Source of the DNA: Terriglobales bacterium
GTDB taxonomy: Bacteria; Acidobacteriota; Terriglobia; Terriglobales; Acidobacteriaceae
DNA: 64,000 nt
Reading direction: 5' to 3'
Assembly: GCA_025934735.1 (NCBI GenBank)
Contig: JAICWP010000012.1
Location: forward strand, 81,332 to 145,331
The notes under the pieces: model-generated
Seen by the model: only the letters and a program-made list of their open reading frames with translations
Told to the model about the DNA's origin: nothing
Databases searched by the model: none
Translations under genes and position numbers: made by a program
In this document: positions 9,481 through 17,543 of the stretch, in pieces
Layout of the letters: each line of letters starts with the position of its first letter
Numbering within the stretch: position 1 is the stretch's first letter

Positions 9481-9840
9481 TTACGTCCCTTCGGTTCGTG
9501 CGGGGCGGAAATATGCCCGCGCCTCGGTACGAAACAGAAAATACGCAAACACCGCAAATAACGCGCTGTGAACAACCAACTCCTGCCGGGAATGGATGCT
9601 CAGCAGCACGTGAAACGCAAGCCAAGCCATGGCCAGCCACCGCGCCCAGTCGCTGCGCCGGAGCATATAGATGCCGCAGACTAGCGCTACCAGACTGACG
9701 AGGACGGCCCAAACCACGTCTTGCTGGACCGGAGCTTGCCCCTTCAACTCTGCACCGTGGACCGCGGTGGCAATAATTCCGATCGCCACGAAGATGCAGC
9801 CGATGATGGTTACGGAGAGCGGACGCTTGCTGGAATTCAT
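9481..9840 (-). CDS. Hypothetical four-helix membrane protein
   Basis: Protein of 119 residues with about four hydrophobic segments (SVTIIGCIFVAIGIIATAV, VVWAVLVSLVALVCGIYML, WLAMAWLAFHVLLSI, ALFAVFAYFLF). It is not recognised beyond a general inner-membrane protein. The ATG at 9840 (MNSSKRPL) was chosen over a TTG at 9870. It lies upstream of the small basic protein gene on the same strand with a 122-bp gap, so they may or may not be co-transcribed. Confidence 0.6.
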   Translation of the reverse strand: MNSSKRPLSVTIIGCIFVAIGIIATAVHGAELKGQAPVQQDVVWAVLVSLVALVCGIYMLRRSDWARWLAMAWLAFHVLLSIHSRQELVVHSALFAVFAYFLFRTEARAYFRPARTEGT

Positions 9841-9970
9841 CGCTTGTCTCGCACCGCCTCTGACCTCCAACAGCGGTTCCCTGGCTGAATGCTGATTGCT
9901 AAAAGCTGCTTTCGTCTATAACACCACCGTCCAGGGGCCCCTGCTAACTGCTATTTGCTACTGGCTTTTT

Positions 9971-10609
9971 CTATGCCGCGCTGATGTTCTCGGCGGGAGC
10001 CGATTCCGCGGGCTTGGTCTTCTGCCAGGTGTAATAAATGCGGTGGATGACGGTTATGTTGGAGAAAACGGCCAGCACCCAGAGCACCGGCGCCATGCGG
10101 TTGAAGACGGCCCCTATGATCACCAGCACCAGCCGCTCCGGCCTTTCCATAAATCCCACGCGGCAGGAGCCAATCAGGGACTCGGCGCGGGCCCGGGTAT
10201 AGCTCACCATCACCGATCCGGTCATCACCACCGCCACCAGCACCACGTAGAAGAAGCGGTTGACGCGGGCATAGTAAACCAGCAGGCCAAAGAAGATGGC
10301 AACATCGCTATAGCGATCTACAACCGAATCGAAAAAGCCGCCGAAGCGGGTCACCCGGTTGCTGGCCCGCGCCACCCTTCCGTCCACCAGGTCCATGAAG
10401 CCGGCAGCAAACACCACCAGTCCGGCGTAGAAGAACATGGCACGCTGGTTGGCTCCGCTGGCATAGCCGAAGAAGCAGGCGGCAATGAGGTTGATGACCA
10501 GTCCCAAAAACGTGAGCACATTGGGACTGATACGGGCAATGGCCATGCGCCGCACGATGGCGCTGAGCAGCACCCGGCAACCCCGCCCGAACGCACCCGT
10601 CCAGCTCAT
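9971..10609 (-). CDS. CDP-alcohol phosphatidyltransferase family protein
   Basis: Membrane enzyme of 212 residues with the full CDP-alcohol phosphotransferase signature D-G-x2-A-R-x8-G-x3-D-x3-D in DGRVARASNRVTRFGGFFD and the residues after it. It transfers a phosphatidyl group from CDP-diacylglycerol to an alcohol acceptor; inositol-phosphate or glycerol-phosphate acceptors are both possible. Several membrane helices follow the motif. Its ATG (10607-10609) overlaps the greA stop (10606-10608), so it is translationally coupled to greA. It could make phosphatidylglycerol phosphate or phosphatidylinositol phosphate. Confidence 0.85.
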   Translation of the reverse strand: MSWTGAFGRGCRVLLSAIVRRMAIARISPNVLTFLGLVINLIAACFFGYASGANQRAMFFYAGLVVFAAGFMDLVDGRVARASNRVTRFGGFFDSVVDRYSDVAIFFGLLVYYARVNRFFYVVLVAVVMTGSVMVSYTRARAESLIGSCRVGFMERPERLVLVIIGAVFNRMAPVLWVLAVFSNITVIHRIYYTWQKTKPAESAPAENISAA

Positions 10610-11079
10610 TGTGCCTCGTCGTGAATGGTGGTCAGGCTGAGGATCTCGAGCTCCCGCTTGCCCGCAGGGGTGGTGACCTGGGTGGTGTCGCCCACCTTCT
10701 TGTTCAACAGGGCGCGTCCGATGGGCGAGGTGGTGGAAATCTTACCCTGGGTTACATCCGATTCCTCGCTGGTCACCAGCTCGTACTCGATTTCCTCTTC
10801 CTTGGTGGAATCGTAAATTTTCACCTTGGAGCCCAGCCCAGCCTTGTCCTTGGGGATGTTGCTCATGTTGACCATGGAGAGGTCGCCCATGCGCTTTTTG
10901 AGCTGGCCCAGGCGGGCGCGCACGAACTCCTGGCGCTGTTTGGCCATGTGGTACTCGGCGTTTTCGCTCAAATCGCCCATGGCCACGGCCTTTTTCAGTT
11001 CCTTAGGGAGATCGTGATTGAGTTCGTACTCCAGGGTTTCAATCTCTTCCTGGAGCTTGCGCTTGATGTGCTCCGTCAT
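10606..11079 (-). CDS. greA: Transcription elongation factor GreA
   Basis: Protein of 157 residues with the typical two-domain GreA layout. The N-terminal coiled coil (EEIETLEYELNHDLPKELKKAV, with the acidic GDLSENAEY tip) inserts into the RNA polymerase secondary channel and stimulates cleavage of backtracked RNA. The C-terminal FKBP-like domain includes SPIGRALLNKKVGD and ends near the C-terminus. Length matches the family. It is the first gene of a two-gene leftward unit with the CDP-alcohol transferase, and is divergent from the CarD-like gene. Confidence 0.95.
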   Translation of the reverse strand: MTEHIKRKLQEEIETLEYELNHDLPKELKKAVAMGDLSENAEYHMAKQRQEFVRARLGQLKKRMGDLSMVNMSNIPKDKAGLGSKVKIYDSTKEEEIEYELVTSEESDVTQGKISTTSPIGRALLNKKVGDTTQVTTPAGKRELEILSLTTIHDEAQ

Positions 11080-11244
11080 AGGTAGCGGTAGCGATTATAA
11101 CGCGGGCGAGGACCGTTGGTGGGGTGAGACCCAGCCCTCCGCGACGCAAAAAGCCCCGGAAACACCCCGGGCAGCCCCCGCCCCGAAATGGCTATTTTCT
11201 CTTCAAGCCAGCTACCACACTGTCGCCCTAAGGCCTACCTGGAA

Positions 11245-11274
11245 TTGACGTTTTGGGTACCCCCCGGGTATAAT
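11245..11274 (+). promoter_or_regulatory. Sigma-70 promoter of carD-like gene
   Basis: TTGACG (11245-11250) and a perfect TATAAT (11269-11274) are separated by 18 bp. The predicted start of transcription is near 11281, leaving a leader of about 40 nt before the ATG at 11323. Confidence 0.8.
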
Positions 11275-11322
11275 CCTAGGAGTGGTAGTCCCTCAGCAGG
11301 CCTGCGTTCGCGGGTGCCCTTC

Positions 11323-11859
11323 ATGATGATCAGTGATGCCAATTTCCACATAGGTGACAAGGTCGTTTATCCCAACCACGGGGTCGGTATTATCGAGCAG
11401 ATCAGCAGCCGGACCATCGGCGCGACCGTGGAAAAATTCTACCTGCTGAAGATTAAGTCCAGCAGTCTCAAGGTGATGGTGCCGTTCAACAACGTGGGCA
11501 CGGTGGGACTAAGGCGGGTGGTGCGCAACGGCGAAATCCAGAAAATTCTGGATTTTCTGACCGATGGGGAATGCAACAACAACGCTGATTGGAAGTACCG
11601 TTTCAAGGAGAACTCGGAACGGATGCGGACCGGGTCTCTGCTGGACGTAGCGGCGGTGCTGAAGAGCCTCCTGGTGTTGAACCAGACCAAGCCTTTGTCC
11701 TTCCGGGAGAAGAAGATGCTGGAACGGGCCCGCTACCTGCTGGTGAGCGAACTGGCCCTGGCCAAAAACCTGGACGAAGAGCATATCGAGCAGCTGCTGA
11801 ATAAGGCCTTGTCCAAGAGCAAGCTGCGCTTTCCCGAAGCGGCGCCTGCCGAAGCCTGA
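11323..11859 (+). CDS. CarD-like transcriptional regulator
   Basis: Protein of 178 residues. The N-terminal CarD/TRCF RNA-polymerase-interaction domain has the family motif IGDKVVYPNHGVGIIEQI followed by a beta-barrel (YLLKIKSSSLKVMVPFNN). The C-terminal helical domain (SERMRTGSLLDVAAVLKSL, LSFREKKMLERARYLLVSEL) contacts the promoter upstream fork in CarD homologues. It likely stabilises open complexes at rRNA and stress promoters. The start is the ATG-ATG pair at 11323, downstream of a strong promoter; the upstream open frame runs through that promoter and is discarded. Confidence 0.9.
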   Translation: MMISDANFHIGDKVVYPNHGVGIIEQISSRTIGATVEKFYLLKIKSSSLKVMVPFNNVGTVGLRRVVRNGEIQKILDFLTDGECNNNADWKYRFKENSERMRTGSLLDVAAVLKSLLVLNQTKPLSFREKKMLERARYLLVSELALAKNLDEEHIEQLLNKALSKSKLRFPEAAPAEA

Positions 11860-11997
11860 AGGCTGGGCGGCGCCGTCCTGATTACCTGACGGTCCTACCA
11901 GAGCTGTTTTCTTCCGGCAAGAAATTCCCTGCCGGGGCCCCCGCCCGTGCTGTCACGGCACAAACTTAGCCCACATCCATACATCTTAATACTCGCT

Positions 11998-12297
11998 ATG
12001 ATGCCCGGTATCCTCCACATCATTCGCCTGGGTCAGACGCGGGATAAGTACGACCGGCTAATTGCCGATTACCAGATAACCTACAACGTTTCCAGCGGAA
12101 ACTCGTTCTCTCGCACCGTGCGTGGCGACGAAGAGCTGCAAGAGTTCCTGGGACATCATGCCGTGGTTCCTCCGGGTGAGCGGGACCGCGCTCTGGCCGC
12201 TTTGCGGGAACATGGCAATGCCACGATTACCGGGGTGGAGATTCCGCTGAAGGAAGCCGCCCCCTTGGGCATGGTGCAGGATCCCAGCGACTACTGA
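11998..12297 (+). CDS. Hypothetical protein
   Basis: Soluble protein of 99 residues, not recognised. It starts MMPGILHIIRLGQTRDKYDRL and has a mixed alpha/beta character with a central acidic segment (GDEELQEFLGHHAVVPPGERD). No cysteine pair, signal peptide or membrane helix. The ATG at 11998 is directly followed by a second ATG; neither has a good ribosome site, so the transcript may have a very short leader. It lies between the carD-like gene and ruvX on the same strand. Codon use looks coding. Confidence 0.6.
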   Translation: MMPGILHIIRLGQTRDKYDRLIADYQITYNVSSGNSFSRTVRGDEELQEFLGHHAVVPPGERDRALAALREHGNATITGVEIPLKEAAPLGMVQDPSDY

Positions 12298-12303
12298 GCA
12301 AGA

Positions 12304-12360
12304 TTCGAGTTTCGAGTGTGTTGAACGGCTGACGCCGAAAGCCGAAACTTGAAACTCGAA
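12304..12360. repeat. Inverted repeat upstream of ruvX
   Basis: TTCGAGTTTCGAG (12304-12316) is inverted as CTTGAAACTCGAA (12348-12360) with one mismatch. It resembles the other GTTTCAAG-type intergenic repeats in the window, and its right arm overlaps the putative -35 of ruvX. Confidence 0.55.
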
Positions 12361-12380
12361 ACCATTCCTTCCCCTATAAT
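12349..12380 (+). promoter_or_regulatory. Promoter of ruvX, probably giving a leaderless mRNA
   Basis: A perfect TATAAT (12375-12380) ends six bases before the GTG start at 12387. TTGAAA (12349-12354) is a possible -35, though its 20-bp spacer is long. Transcription would begin at or next to the start codon, and there is no ribosome site. Confidence 0.55.
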
Positions 12381-12386
12381 CCCGCC

Positions 12387-12839
12387 GTGCCCGATGAATT
12401 GAGTCCGGTCTCCGCCCCTGGCCGGATCCTTGCCCTGGACGTGGGCTCCAAGACCATCGGGAGAGCCGTTTCTGACCCGCTGGGCTTCACCGCGCAAGGG
12501 CTGGAAACCATCCGGCGCAAGAACAAGCGCACGGATTTTGAACAACTTGAGCGCACTATCGCGGAGTACGATGTGCGGGAAATCGTGGTTGGTTATCCCT
12601 TGCACATGAGTGGGGCCGCCGGCGTTCAATCCCAAAGAATGCAGGTGTTTGCCGAGGAACTGCGCCGCCGCTTCAGTCTTCCGGTGCACCTGTGGGACGA
12701 ACGGCTGACCACGGCGCAGGCCAACCGGCTGCTGAGGGAGGCCGAATTAAGCATCCGCCGCCGCGCCCAGGTGGTGGACCGGCTGGCCGCCGTCCTCATC
12801 CTGCAGTCATTCATGGAAGCCCGGAGTAACAGCCGCTGA
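12387..12839 (+). CDS. ruvX: Holliday junction resolvase-like / pre-16S rRNA nuclease RuvX (YqgF)
   Basis: RNase H-fold protein of 150 residues. The first catalytic Asp is in ALDVGSKTIGRAVSDP, followed by IVVGYPLHMSG, the DERLTTAQANRLL motif with its acidic residues, and the final VDRLAAVLILQSF motif. It is required for 16S rRNA 5'-end maturation in characterised bacteria. The GTG at 12387 was chosen because the -10 box ends six bases upstream, consistent with leaderless translation; no ATG in frame fits better. Confidence 0.9.
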   Translation: MPDELSPVSAPGRILALDVGSKTIGRAVSDPLGFTAQGLETIRRKNKRTDFEQLERTIAEYDVREIVVGYPLHMSGAAGVQSQRMQVFAEELRRRFSLPVHLWDERLTTAQANRLLREAELSIRRRAQVVDRLAAVLILQSFMEARSNSR

Positions 12840-12971
12840 GCCACAACCGCGCTTATTGCCTTCGATTTCAAAATGTTAGCCGATGAGCTGCAATTGACCT
12901 CGAATTGAGGTGGCGGGCATTGTCATCCCGCTCGGCCGGCGCCAAGTTGTTTCAGCGCAAGGAGGACTACC

Positions 12972-13709
12972 ATGGCGCTGCAAGAGATACCCGTATTCTC
13001 CAAACTGAAGCGGCAGGGCAATTTGACTGAACCCCAAGATGAACTTAGCTTTACTGCCGCCACCCGCATCCAGGAAAGCTTGATGGCAGGCGCTGAAAGG
13101 AAGGCGCTGCGCTGGCTGGCCACGCGGACTCCGGCCTGGATCAATTCCGACCACCTTACGCTGCTGGGCTTTGCGGGCAACATCGCGGCCGGGGTTTGCT
13201 ACGCGCTGGCAGCCTGGGAGCCGCGAATGCTGCTGGGGTCCGTGGCCTGCCTGGCCATCAATTGGCTGGGGGATAGTCTGGACGGCACGTTGGCCCGGGT
13301 GCGCAACCGGCAACGGCCGCGTTACGGCTTCTACGTGGACCACGTGATTGACACTTTCTCCGGCTTCTTCCTGATGGGCGGCCTGGCCCTCTCCGGCTAT
13401 GTCCACCCGGCAATTGCCATGGGCATGCTGGTGGCATTTTTGATGTTGTCGGTTGAGGTTTACCTGGCCAGCTACACCCTGAAGACCTTCCGCCTGTCGT
13501 ACGCGAAGTTCGGGCCTACAGAGATTCGCATACTGTTGGCCATTGGCAGCGTGGCCCTGCTGTTCCGGCCGGTGGTCCACATTGCTGGGCGGCCGTTTCT
13601 GCTGTTTGACGTTGGAGGGGTGATCGCCATCGCGGGTATGGCCGGGATCCTTGTAGTCTCGGCTATCCGGCACACTGCGCAGCTTTATCGGGAGGAGCGG
13701 CTGCCATGA
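12972..13709 (+). CDS. CDP-alcohol phosphatidyltransferase family protein
   Basis: Membrane protein of 245 residues, the second CDP-alcohol phosphotransferase in the window. The signature reads D-G-x2-A-R-x8-G-x3-D-x3-D across DGTLARVRNRQRPRYGFYVD and the residues after it. About 60 N-terminal cytoplasmic residues precede five or six membrane helices. AAGGAGGA precedes ATG 12972. Its stop overlaps the ATG of the GtrA-like gene, so the two are coupled. The pairing suggests synthesis or export of a lipid-linked alcohol or sugar; the acceptor is not known. Confidence 0.82.
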   Translation: MALQEIPVFSKLKRQGNLTEPQDELSFTAATRIQESLMAGAERKALRWLATRTPAWINSDHLTLLGFAGNIAAGVCYALAAWEPRMLLGSVACLAINWLGDSLDGTLARVRNRQRPRYGFYVDHVIDTFSGFFLMGGLALSGYVHPAIAMGMLVAFLMLSVEVYLASYTLKTFRLSYAKFGPTEIRILLAIGSVALLFRPVVHIAGRPFLLFDVGGVIAIAGMAGILVVSAIRHTAQLYREERLP

Positions 13710-14212
13710 GCGCGGCGGGCAGGGTCGAACCGTGGCGCACCACCGGCTGGCGCTGGTGCAAGTTCAGCCTGGTGGGAGCCCTAGGAATTGGGGTGCAGCT
13801 GGGTGTGCTGGCGCTGCTGACCGCCACCGGCGTGCAGTATCTGCTGGCCACGGCTTTGGCCGTCGAGGCGACGGTTCTGCACAACTTCGCCTGGCATCAG
13901 AATTTCACCTGGAGGGATCGGGAGGGCAGCATAGCGGGAAGGCTGGCGCGCTTTCATATGACCAATGGCGCCATTTCCATCGTGGGCAACCTGGCCGTGA
14001 TGCGGCTGCTGGTAGGACATTTCGGGCTGCCGGCGGTGCCCGCCAACCTGGTGAGCATCGGGCTGTGCTCGTTGGCGAATTTTTTGGCAGCCGACCGCGT
14101 GGTTTTCCTGCTCGGGCCACCGCGCGAGCGCGAGATGCCGGCACTACTTGCTGAGCCGCTACCAATGGAGCAAGTGATAGTTACTGAGGGCGGGAGTGGG
14201 CGTCGCCCATGA
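13706..14212 (+). CDS. GtrA-like family membrane protein
   Basis: Protein of 168 residues with four hydrophobic helices and the GtrA motif pattern: KFSLVGALGIGVQLGVLALL in helix 1, NFAWHQNFTWRDR between helices 2 and 3, and LANFLAADRVVFL in helix 4. GtrA proteins are thought to help move lipid-linked sugars across the inner membrane. The ATG lies inside the preceding CDP-alcohol transferase stop (ATGA overlap). The last 32 bp overlap the 3' end of the convergent winged-helix gene. Confidence 0.8.
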   Translation: MSAAGRVEPWRTTGWRWCKFSLVGALGIGVQLGVLALLTATGVQYLLATALAVEATVLHNFAWHQNFTWRDREGSIAGRLARFHMTNGAISIVGNLAVMRLLVGHFGLPAVPANLVSIGLCSLANFLAADRVVFLLGPPREREMPALLAEPLPMEQVIVTEGGSGRRP

Positions 14213-15047
14213 GCAGCACGGTGCGTTGCGAGAAAGGAACGTAGACGAGGGCGGCGCAGGCGGCCAGCGCCAAGCCTAGCCCGATCTGCGGCAGCAGCAG
14301 AAACGGCGCCAGGGCCCACAGTTCGTCGAGCGCGAAGGTGAAGGGAAAAAGCCGGTGAAACTTGTAGCTGAGGCCGCGCACGTCGAAGCTGGCCGCCGCC
14401 AGCAGATACAAACGGACAGGAATGCCTGCGGCGGCGGTAACCACCAGCACCACGACGATCCAGGTCCAGTGCGCGAACGATGCCTCCAGCAGATTCTCTA
14501 TAGCGCCTAGCCGGGCCAGGGCAGCAATGTAGAAGCCCAGGTACATGAGCTGAATAAGCAGGAAGAGAACGCGCACATAGCGGCGCGGAACAGCGGGCAC
14601 GTCTTCGAGCTGGGTGAGCACCGCGGAGACGCGGCCGTTGGTCGCCTGCAACGTGCCATTGGTCTTTTTGAGTTCCGCGACGGCCGAGGTCGTCGGTTGC
14701 GGCGGCGCGCCCGCGGCTTCCACAGGCGCGAGAAAGCGATAGCCGCGGCGGGCAAGGGTTTCGATGAAGCGCGGGTTGGAGGCGGAGTCGCCCAGAGTTT
14801 CGCGCAGGCGATTGATGACCGTGTTCAGGCTGTGGTCGAAATCCACAAAAGTATCGGCGGGCCACAATTTCTGGCGGATCTGCTCGCGGGTGACCAGTTC
14901 GCCGGGACGCTCCAGCAGCATGATGAGCACACGAAAAGGCTGCTCCGGCAGGCGCAGGCGCACGCCCGCTTTGCGCAGTTCGCCGGTGACGGGATCGGCT
15001 TCGTAGGTGGCGAAACGGTAGATCAGCCGGGTGGGAGCGGCGTCCAT
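14181..15047 (-). CDS. Winged-helix (OmpR/CadC-type) DNA-binding membrane protein
   Basis: Protein of 288 residues. Residues 8-105 form an OmpR/PhoB-type winged helix (LPEQPFRVLIMLLERPGELV, then the recognition segment DFDHSLNTVINRLRETLGD and the wing FIETLARRGYRFLAPV). A 50-residue linker leads to four or five membrane helices from about residue 155. There is no receiver or known sensor domain. It resembles CadC-type one-component membrane regulators common in Acidobacteria. Target genes cannot be deduced; it has no same-strand neighbour. Confidence 0.8.
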   Translation of the reverse strand: MDAAPTRLIYRFATYEADPVTGELRKAGVRLRLPEQPFRVLIMLLERPGELVTREQIRQKLWPADTFVDFDHSLNTVINRLRETLGDSASNPRFIETLARRGYRFLAPVEAAGAPPQPTTSAVAELKKTNGTLQATNGRVSAVLTQLEDVPAVPRRYVRVLFLLIQLMYLGFYIAALARLGAIENLLEASFAHWTWIVVVLVVTAAAGIPVRLYLLAAASFDVRGLSYKFHRLFPFTFALDELWALAPFLLLPQIGLGLALAACAALVYVPFSQRTVLLMGDAHSRPQ

Positions 15048-15146
15048 GCGTAGCTCATGTTATCCCAAGGCGCCCAGCCAGCAGCGGTGGTGTAAAATGC
15101 GGATGACGACCCTCGCAGCAACCCCCCAGCGGCTTTTTCCTTCCGT

Positions 15147-15223
15147 CGGGACGTGGCGCAGCCTGGTAGCGCACTTGCTTGGGGTGCAAGGGGTCGCCGG
15201 TTCAAATCCGGCCGTCCCGACCA
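15147..15223 (+). tRNA. tRNA-Pro (GGG)
   Basis: 77-nt cloverleaf. Acceptor arms CGGGACG (15147-15153) and CGTCCCG pair fully, with an encoded A-CCA end. The anticodon stem CTTGC/GCAAG encloses the loop TTGGGGT with anticodon GGG. The T arm has GGTTCAAATCC. It is a plausible integration target but no duplicated 3' end was seen. Confidence 0.95.
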
Positions 15224-15262
15224 GTTTCCCTCAAAATTTTCGGTTGTAGAGGTCCTTCGCGT

Positions 15263-15293
15263 CCCACTCAAGCCAACTGAGGGCTTGAATGGG
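15263..15293. repeat. Strong hairpin between tRNA-Pro and queA
   Basis: CCCACTCAAGCC (15263-15274) pairs with GGCTTGAATGGG (15282-15293), a 12-bp stem with one mismatch. It lies between the convergent tRNA and queA and could stop or stabilise either transcript; no T-run is adjacent. Confidence 0.55.
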
Positions 15294-15309
15294 CCACCAG
15301 TGCCGCGGC

Positions 15310-16404
15310 TCACTCCACGAACATGCAGTCGCCGTAGGAGTAGAAGCGATAGTGCTGCTGGACGGCGTGGCGGTAGGCGGCGAGCACGCGGTCGCGCCCG
15401 CCAAAGGCGCACACCAGCATCAGCAGAGTGGATTGGGGCAGGTGGAAATTGGTGAGCAGCGCGCCCACCACCCGGAACTGGTATCCGGGATAGATAAACA
15501 GGTCGGCCTCGCCGCTCCCCGCCTGCACCTGGCGGCCTGCGGTCAAACCGGCGGCATACTCCAGGGTGCGAACCGTGGTGGTGCCCACAGCCACTACGCG
15601 CCGTCCGGCTTCCAGCGCCGCGTTGATGCGCTCCGCCGCCTCGGAAGAAATGGAATACCACTCGCGGTGCAGCTTGTGTTGTTCCACAACTTCCTCATGC
15701 ACGGGCTGAAAAGTTCCCAAGCCGACGTGGAGAGTGATTTCCGCGGTGGCAATGCCGCGATCGTGCAGGCGCTGAAAGATTTCCGGGGTGAAGTGCAGCC
15801 CGGCCGTTGGGGCGGCCACCGATCCGCGCTCGCGCGCATAGACGGTCTGGTAGCGCTCACGGTCCTGGGTCTGGTCGGGACGAGCAATGTAGGGCGGCAA
15901 AGGCACATGCCCCAGGCGCTCGAGCATGGCGAAGAAGTCCGGCACCGAAAGGAAGCGGATGGTGCGTTCGCCGAAGCTGCCGCGGTCCAGGACCTCGGCC
16001 TGGAGCTCCCGCTGGGGGCCGAACCAGAGCTGCTCGCCCACCCCAATTTTTCGCCCGGGGTGGACCAGGCATTGCCAAACATTTGGTTCTGCGGAGACCT
16101 GCTTGGTGAGCAGCACCTCAACTTTGCCCTGGAGGAAATCGCGGGCGGCGGGGTTTTGTGGACTGAGGGGCTGGGCCCGAGCCCCGGAACGGTGTCCGTA
16201 AAGGCGCGCGGGGAAGACGCGAGTGTTGTTCAACACCAGCAGGTCGTCAGGGCGGAGCAGGTCAGGAAAGTCGCGGAAGGCGAGGTCGTGCCATTCCCCC
16301 GCGGTTCGCTGCAAGTGGAGCAGGCGGGAGGCTGCCCGGTCAGGCAGAGGCTCCTGGGCAATCAATTCTGGAGGAAGGTGGTAGTCAAAGTCCGAAACGA
16401 GCAC
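15310..16404 (-). CDS. queA: tRNA preQ1(34) S-adenosylmethionine ribosyltransferase-isomerase
   Basis: Protein of 364 residues covering the whole QueA family. The N-terminal [20 protein letters not shown] is followed by [16 protein letters not shown]. Later come [14 protein letters not shown] and THVG-type [11 protein letters not shown], and the C-terminal [15 protein letters not shown]. It transfers and isomerises the ribosyl group of SAM onto preQ1 in tRNA to make epoxyqueuosine. The start is GTG 16404 (VLVSDFDY). No other queuosine gene is present here. Confidence 0.95.
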   Translation of the reverse strand: MLVSDFDYHLPPELIAQEPLPDRAASRLLHLQRTAGEWHDLAFRDFPDLLRPDDLLVLNNTRVFPARLYGHRSGARAQPLSPQNPAARDFLQGKVEVLLTKQVSAEPNVWQCLVHPGRKIGVGEQLWFGPQRELQAEVLDRGSFGERTIRFLSVPDFFAMLERLGHVPLPPYIARPDQTQDRERYQTVYARERGSVAAPTAGLHFTPEIFQRLHDRGIATAEITLHVGLGTFQPVHEEVVEQHKLHREWYSISSEAAERINAALEAGRRVVAVGTTTVRTLEYAAGLTAGRQVQAGSGEADLFIYPGYQFRVVGALLTNFHLPQSTLLMLVCAFGGRDRVLAAYRHAVQQHYRFYSYGDCMFVE

Positions 16405-16575
16405 AAAACAGATTACAGGAGTACAAGCTGAAAGGCCGCCCAGCCCCGGCGAGGGCTTACCAAACCGCCGGAATTTTTACCGCAACCTGCCCGAACCGGG
16501 ATTGCCGCATCCCACAGGCTGCTGTACCATACAGCCACATCCGGGCAGCAGACCTCCGCGTCACCCCCTGGTCCC

Positions 16576-17298
16576 ATGAAGAGCGAACGGCAGTACCGGC
16601 AAGAAATCGTCCAGGTCGGCAGGATGATCCACGAGCGCGGCTACGTGGCAGCCACCGACGGCAACCTCTCGGTGCGTCTGAGAGAAAACCGCATCCTCGT
16701 CACCCCCACCGCAATGTCCAAGGGCCTGATGAAGCCCTCCGACCTGGTGGTCGTGGATGCCGAGGGGAGGAAGCTGCAAGGCAAGCGCCATGTCTCCAGT
16801 GAGATCGCAATGCACCTGCTGGTCTATCGCTTGCGGTCAGACATCCATGCGGTCGTGCATGCCCACCCGCCTACGGCGACGGGGTATGCGGCGGCGGGCC
16901 AGCCGCTCAATCCAGCGTTGCTGTCGGAAGTGGTGATCGCGCTGGAGGACATTCCGCTGGCCGAATACGGCACGCCGGGCACCAGCGAGTTGTGCGACAC
17001 CCTGGCCCCGCTGATTCCGCGCTACCAGGCCATCCTCATGTCTAACCATGGGGTGGTCACCTACGGCGAGGACCTGCTCACCGCCTACATGCATATGGAA
17101 ACAGTGGAGCACTTTGCCAAGGTGGCGCTGGTGGCCCACATGCTGGGACGGCAGCACCTGCTGAGCGAAGAGGACATGCGCAAGCTGGCCACGGCGCGGG
17201 AAAAGTATGCCGGGGGCAATCATTCCCATCGCGACGGCAACGGCAAAATGGCCAAGAGCGGAAATGACAAGGAAGCGGTGGCGGGAAGGAAGCGGTAA
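16576..17298 (+). CDS. Class II aldolase/adducin family protein, L-fuculose-phosphate aldolase-like
   Basis: Protein of 240 residues. It has the substrate loop ATDGNLSVRL, TPTAMSKGLMKPSD, the zinc-binding pair in VVHAHPPTATGYA, and a third His in SNHGVVTYGEDL, matching zinc-dependent class II aldolases of the FucA/AraD group. Zn2+ stabilises the enediolate formed when the sugar phosphate is cleaved to DHAP and an aldehyde. The last 30 residues are Lys/Arg/Gly-rich and extra to the fold. The substrate cannot be fixed from sequence; no other fucose or rhamnose gene is adjacent. Confidence 0.82.
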   Translation: MKSERQYRQEIVQVGRMIHERGYVAATDGNLSVRLRENRILVTPTAMSKGLMKPSDLVVVDAEGRKLQGKRHVSSEIAMHLLVYRLRSDIHAVVHAHPPTATGYAAAGQPLNPALLSEVVIALEDIPLAEYGTPGTSELCDTLAPLIPRYQAILMSNHGVVTYGEDLLTAYMHMETVEHFAKVALVAHMLGRQHLLSEEDMRKLATAREKYAGGNHSHRDGNGKMAKSGNDKEAVAGRKR

Positions 17299-17543
17299 GG
17301 GCCATCCTGGCTCCCGTGCCTGCCGCAATTTAAGAGCTCTCTCCCCGAAGTCGCCCTGTACGGGGCTAAGCGGCACCAGGCTAAGCGGGCGAAGCGCCGC
17401 CACGGTTGAGCCTCCAATTCACCCCGTGTTAGCATCAACGTTTTGGCAGGCTCTCTGCCAGACGCGCTGTCTCCCGCCTTCTAATACCGACGGCCTGTTC
17501 CGCCTTGGCGGGCGGCATCTGGCATAACGCGAAGGAGTCATCC

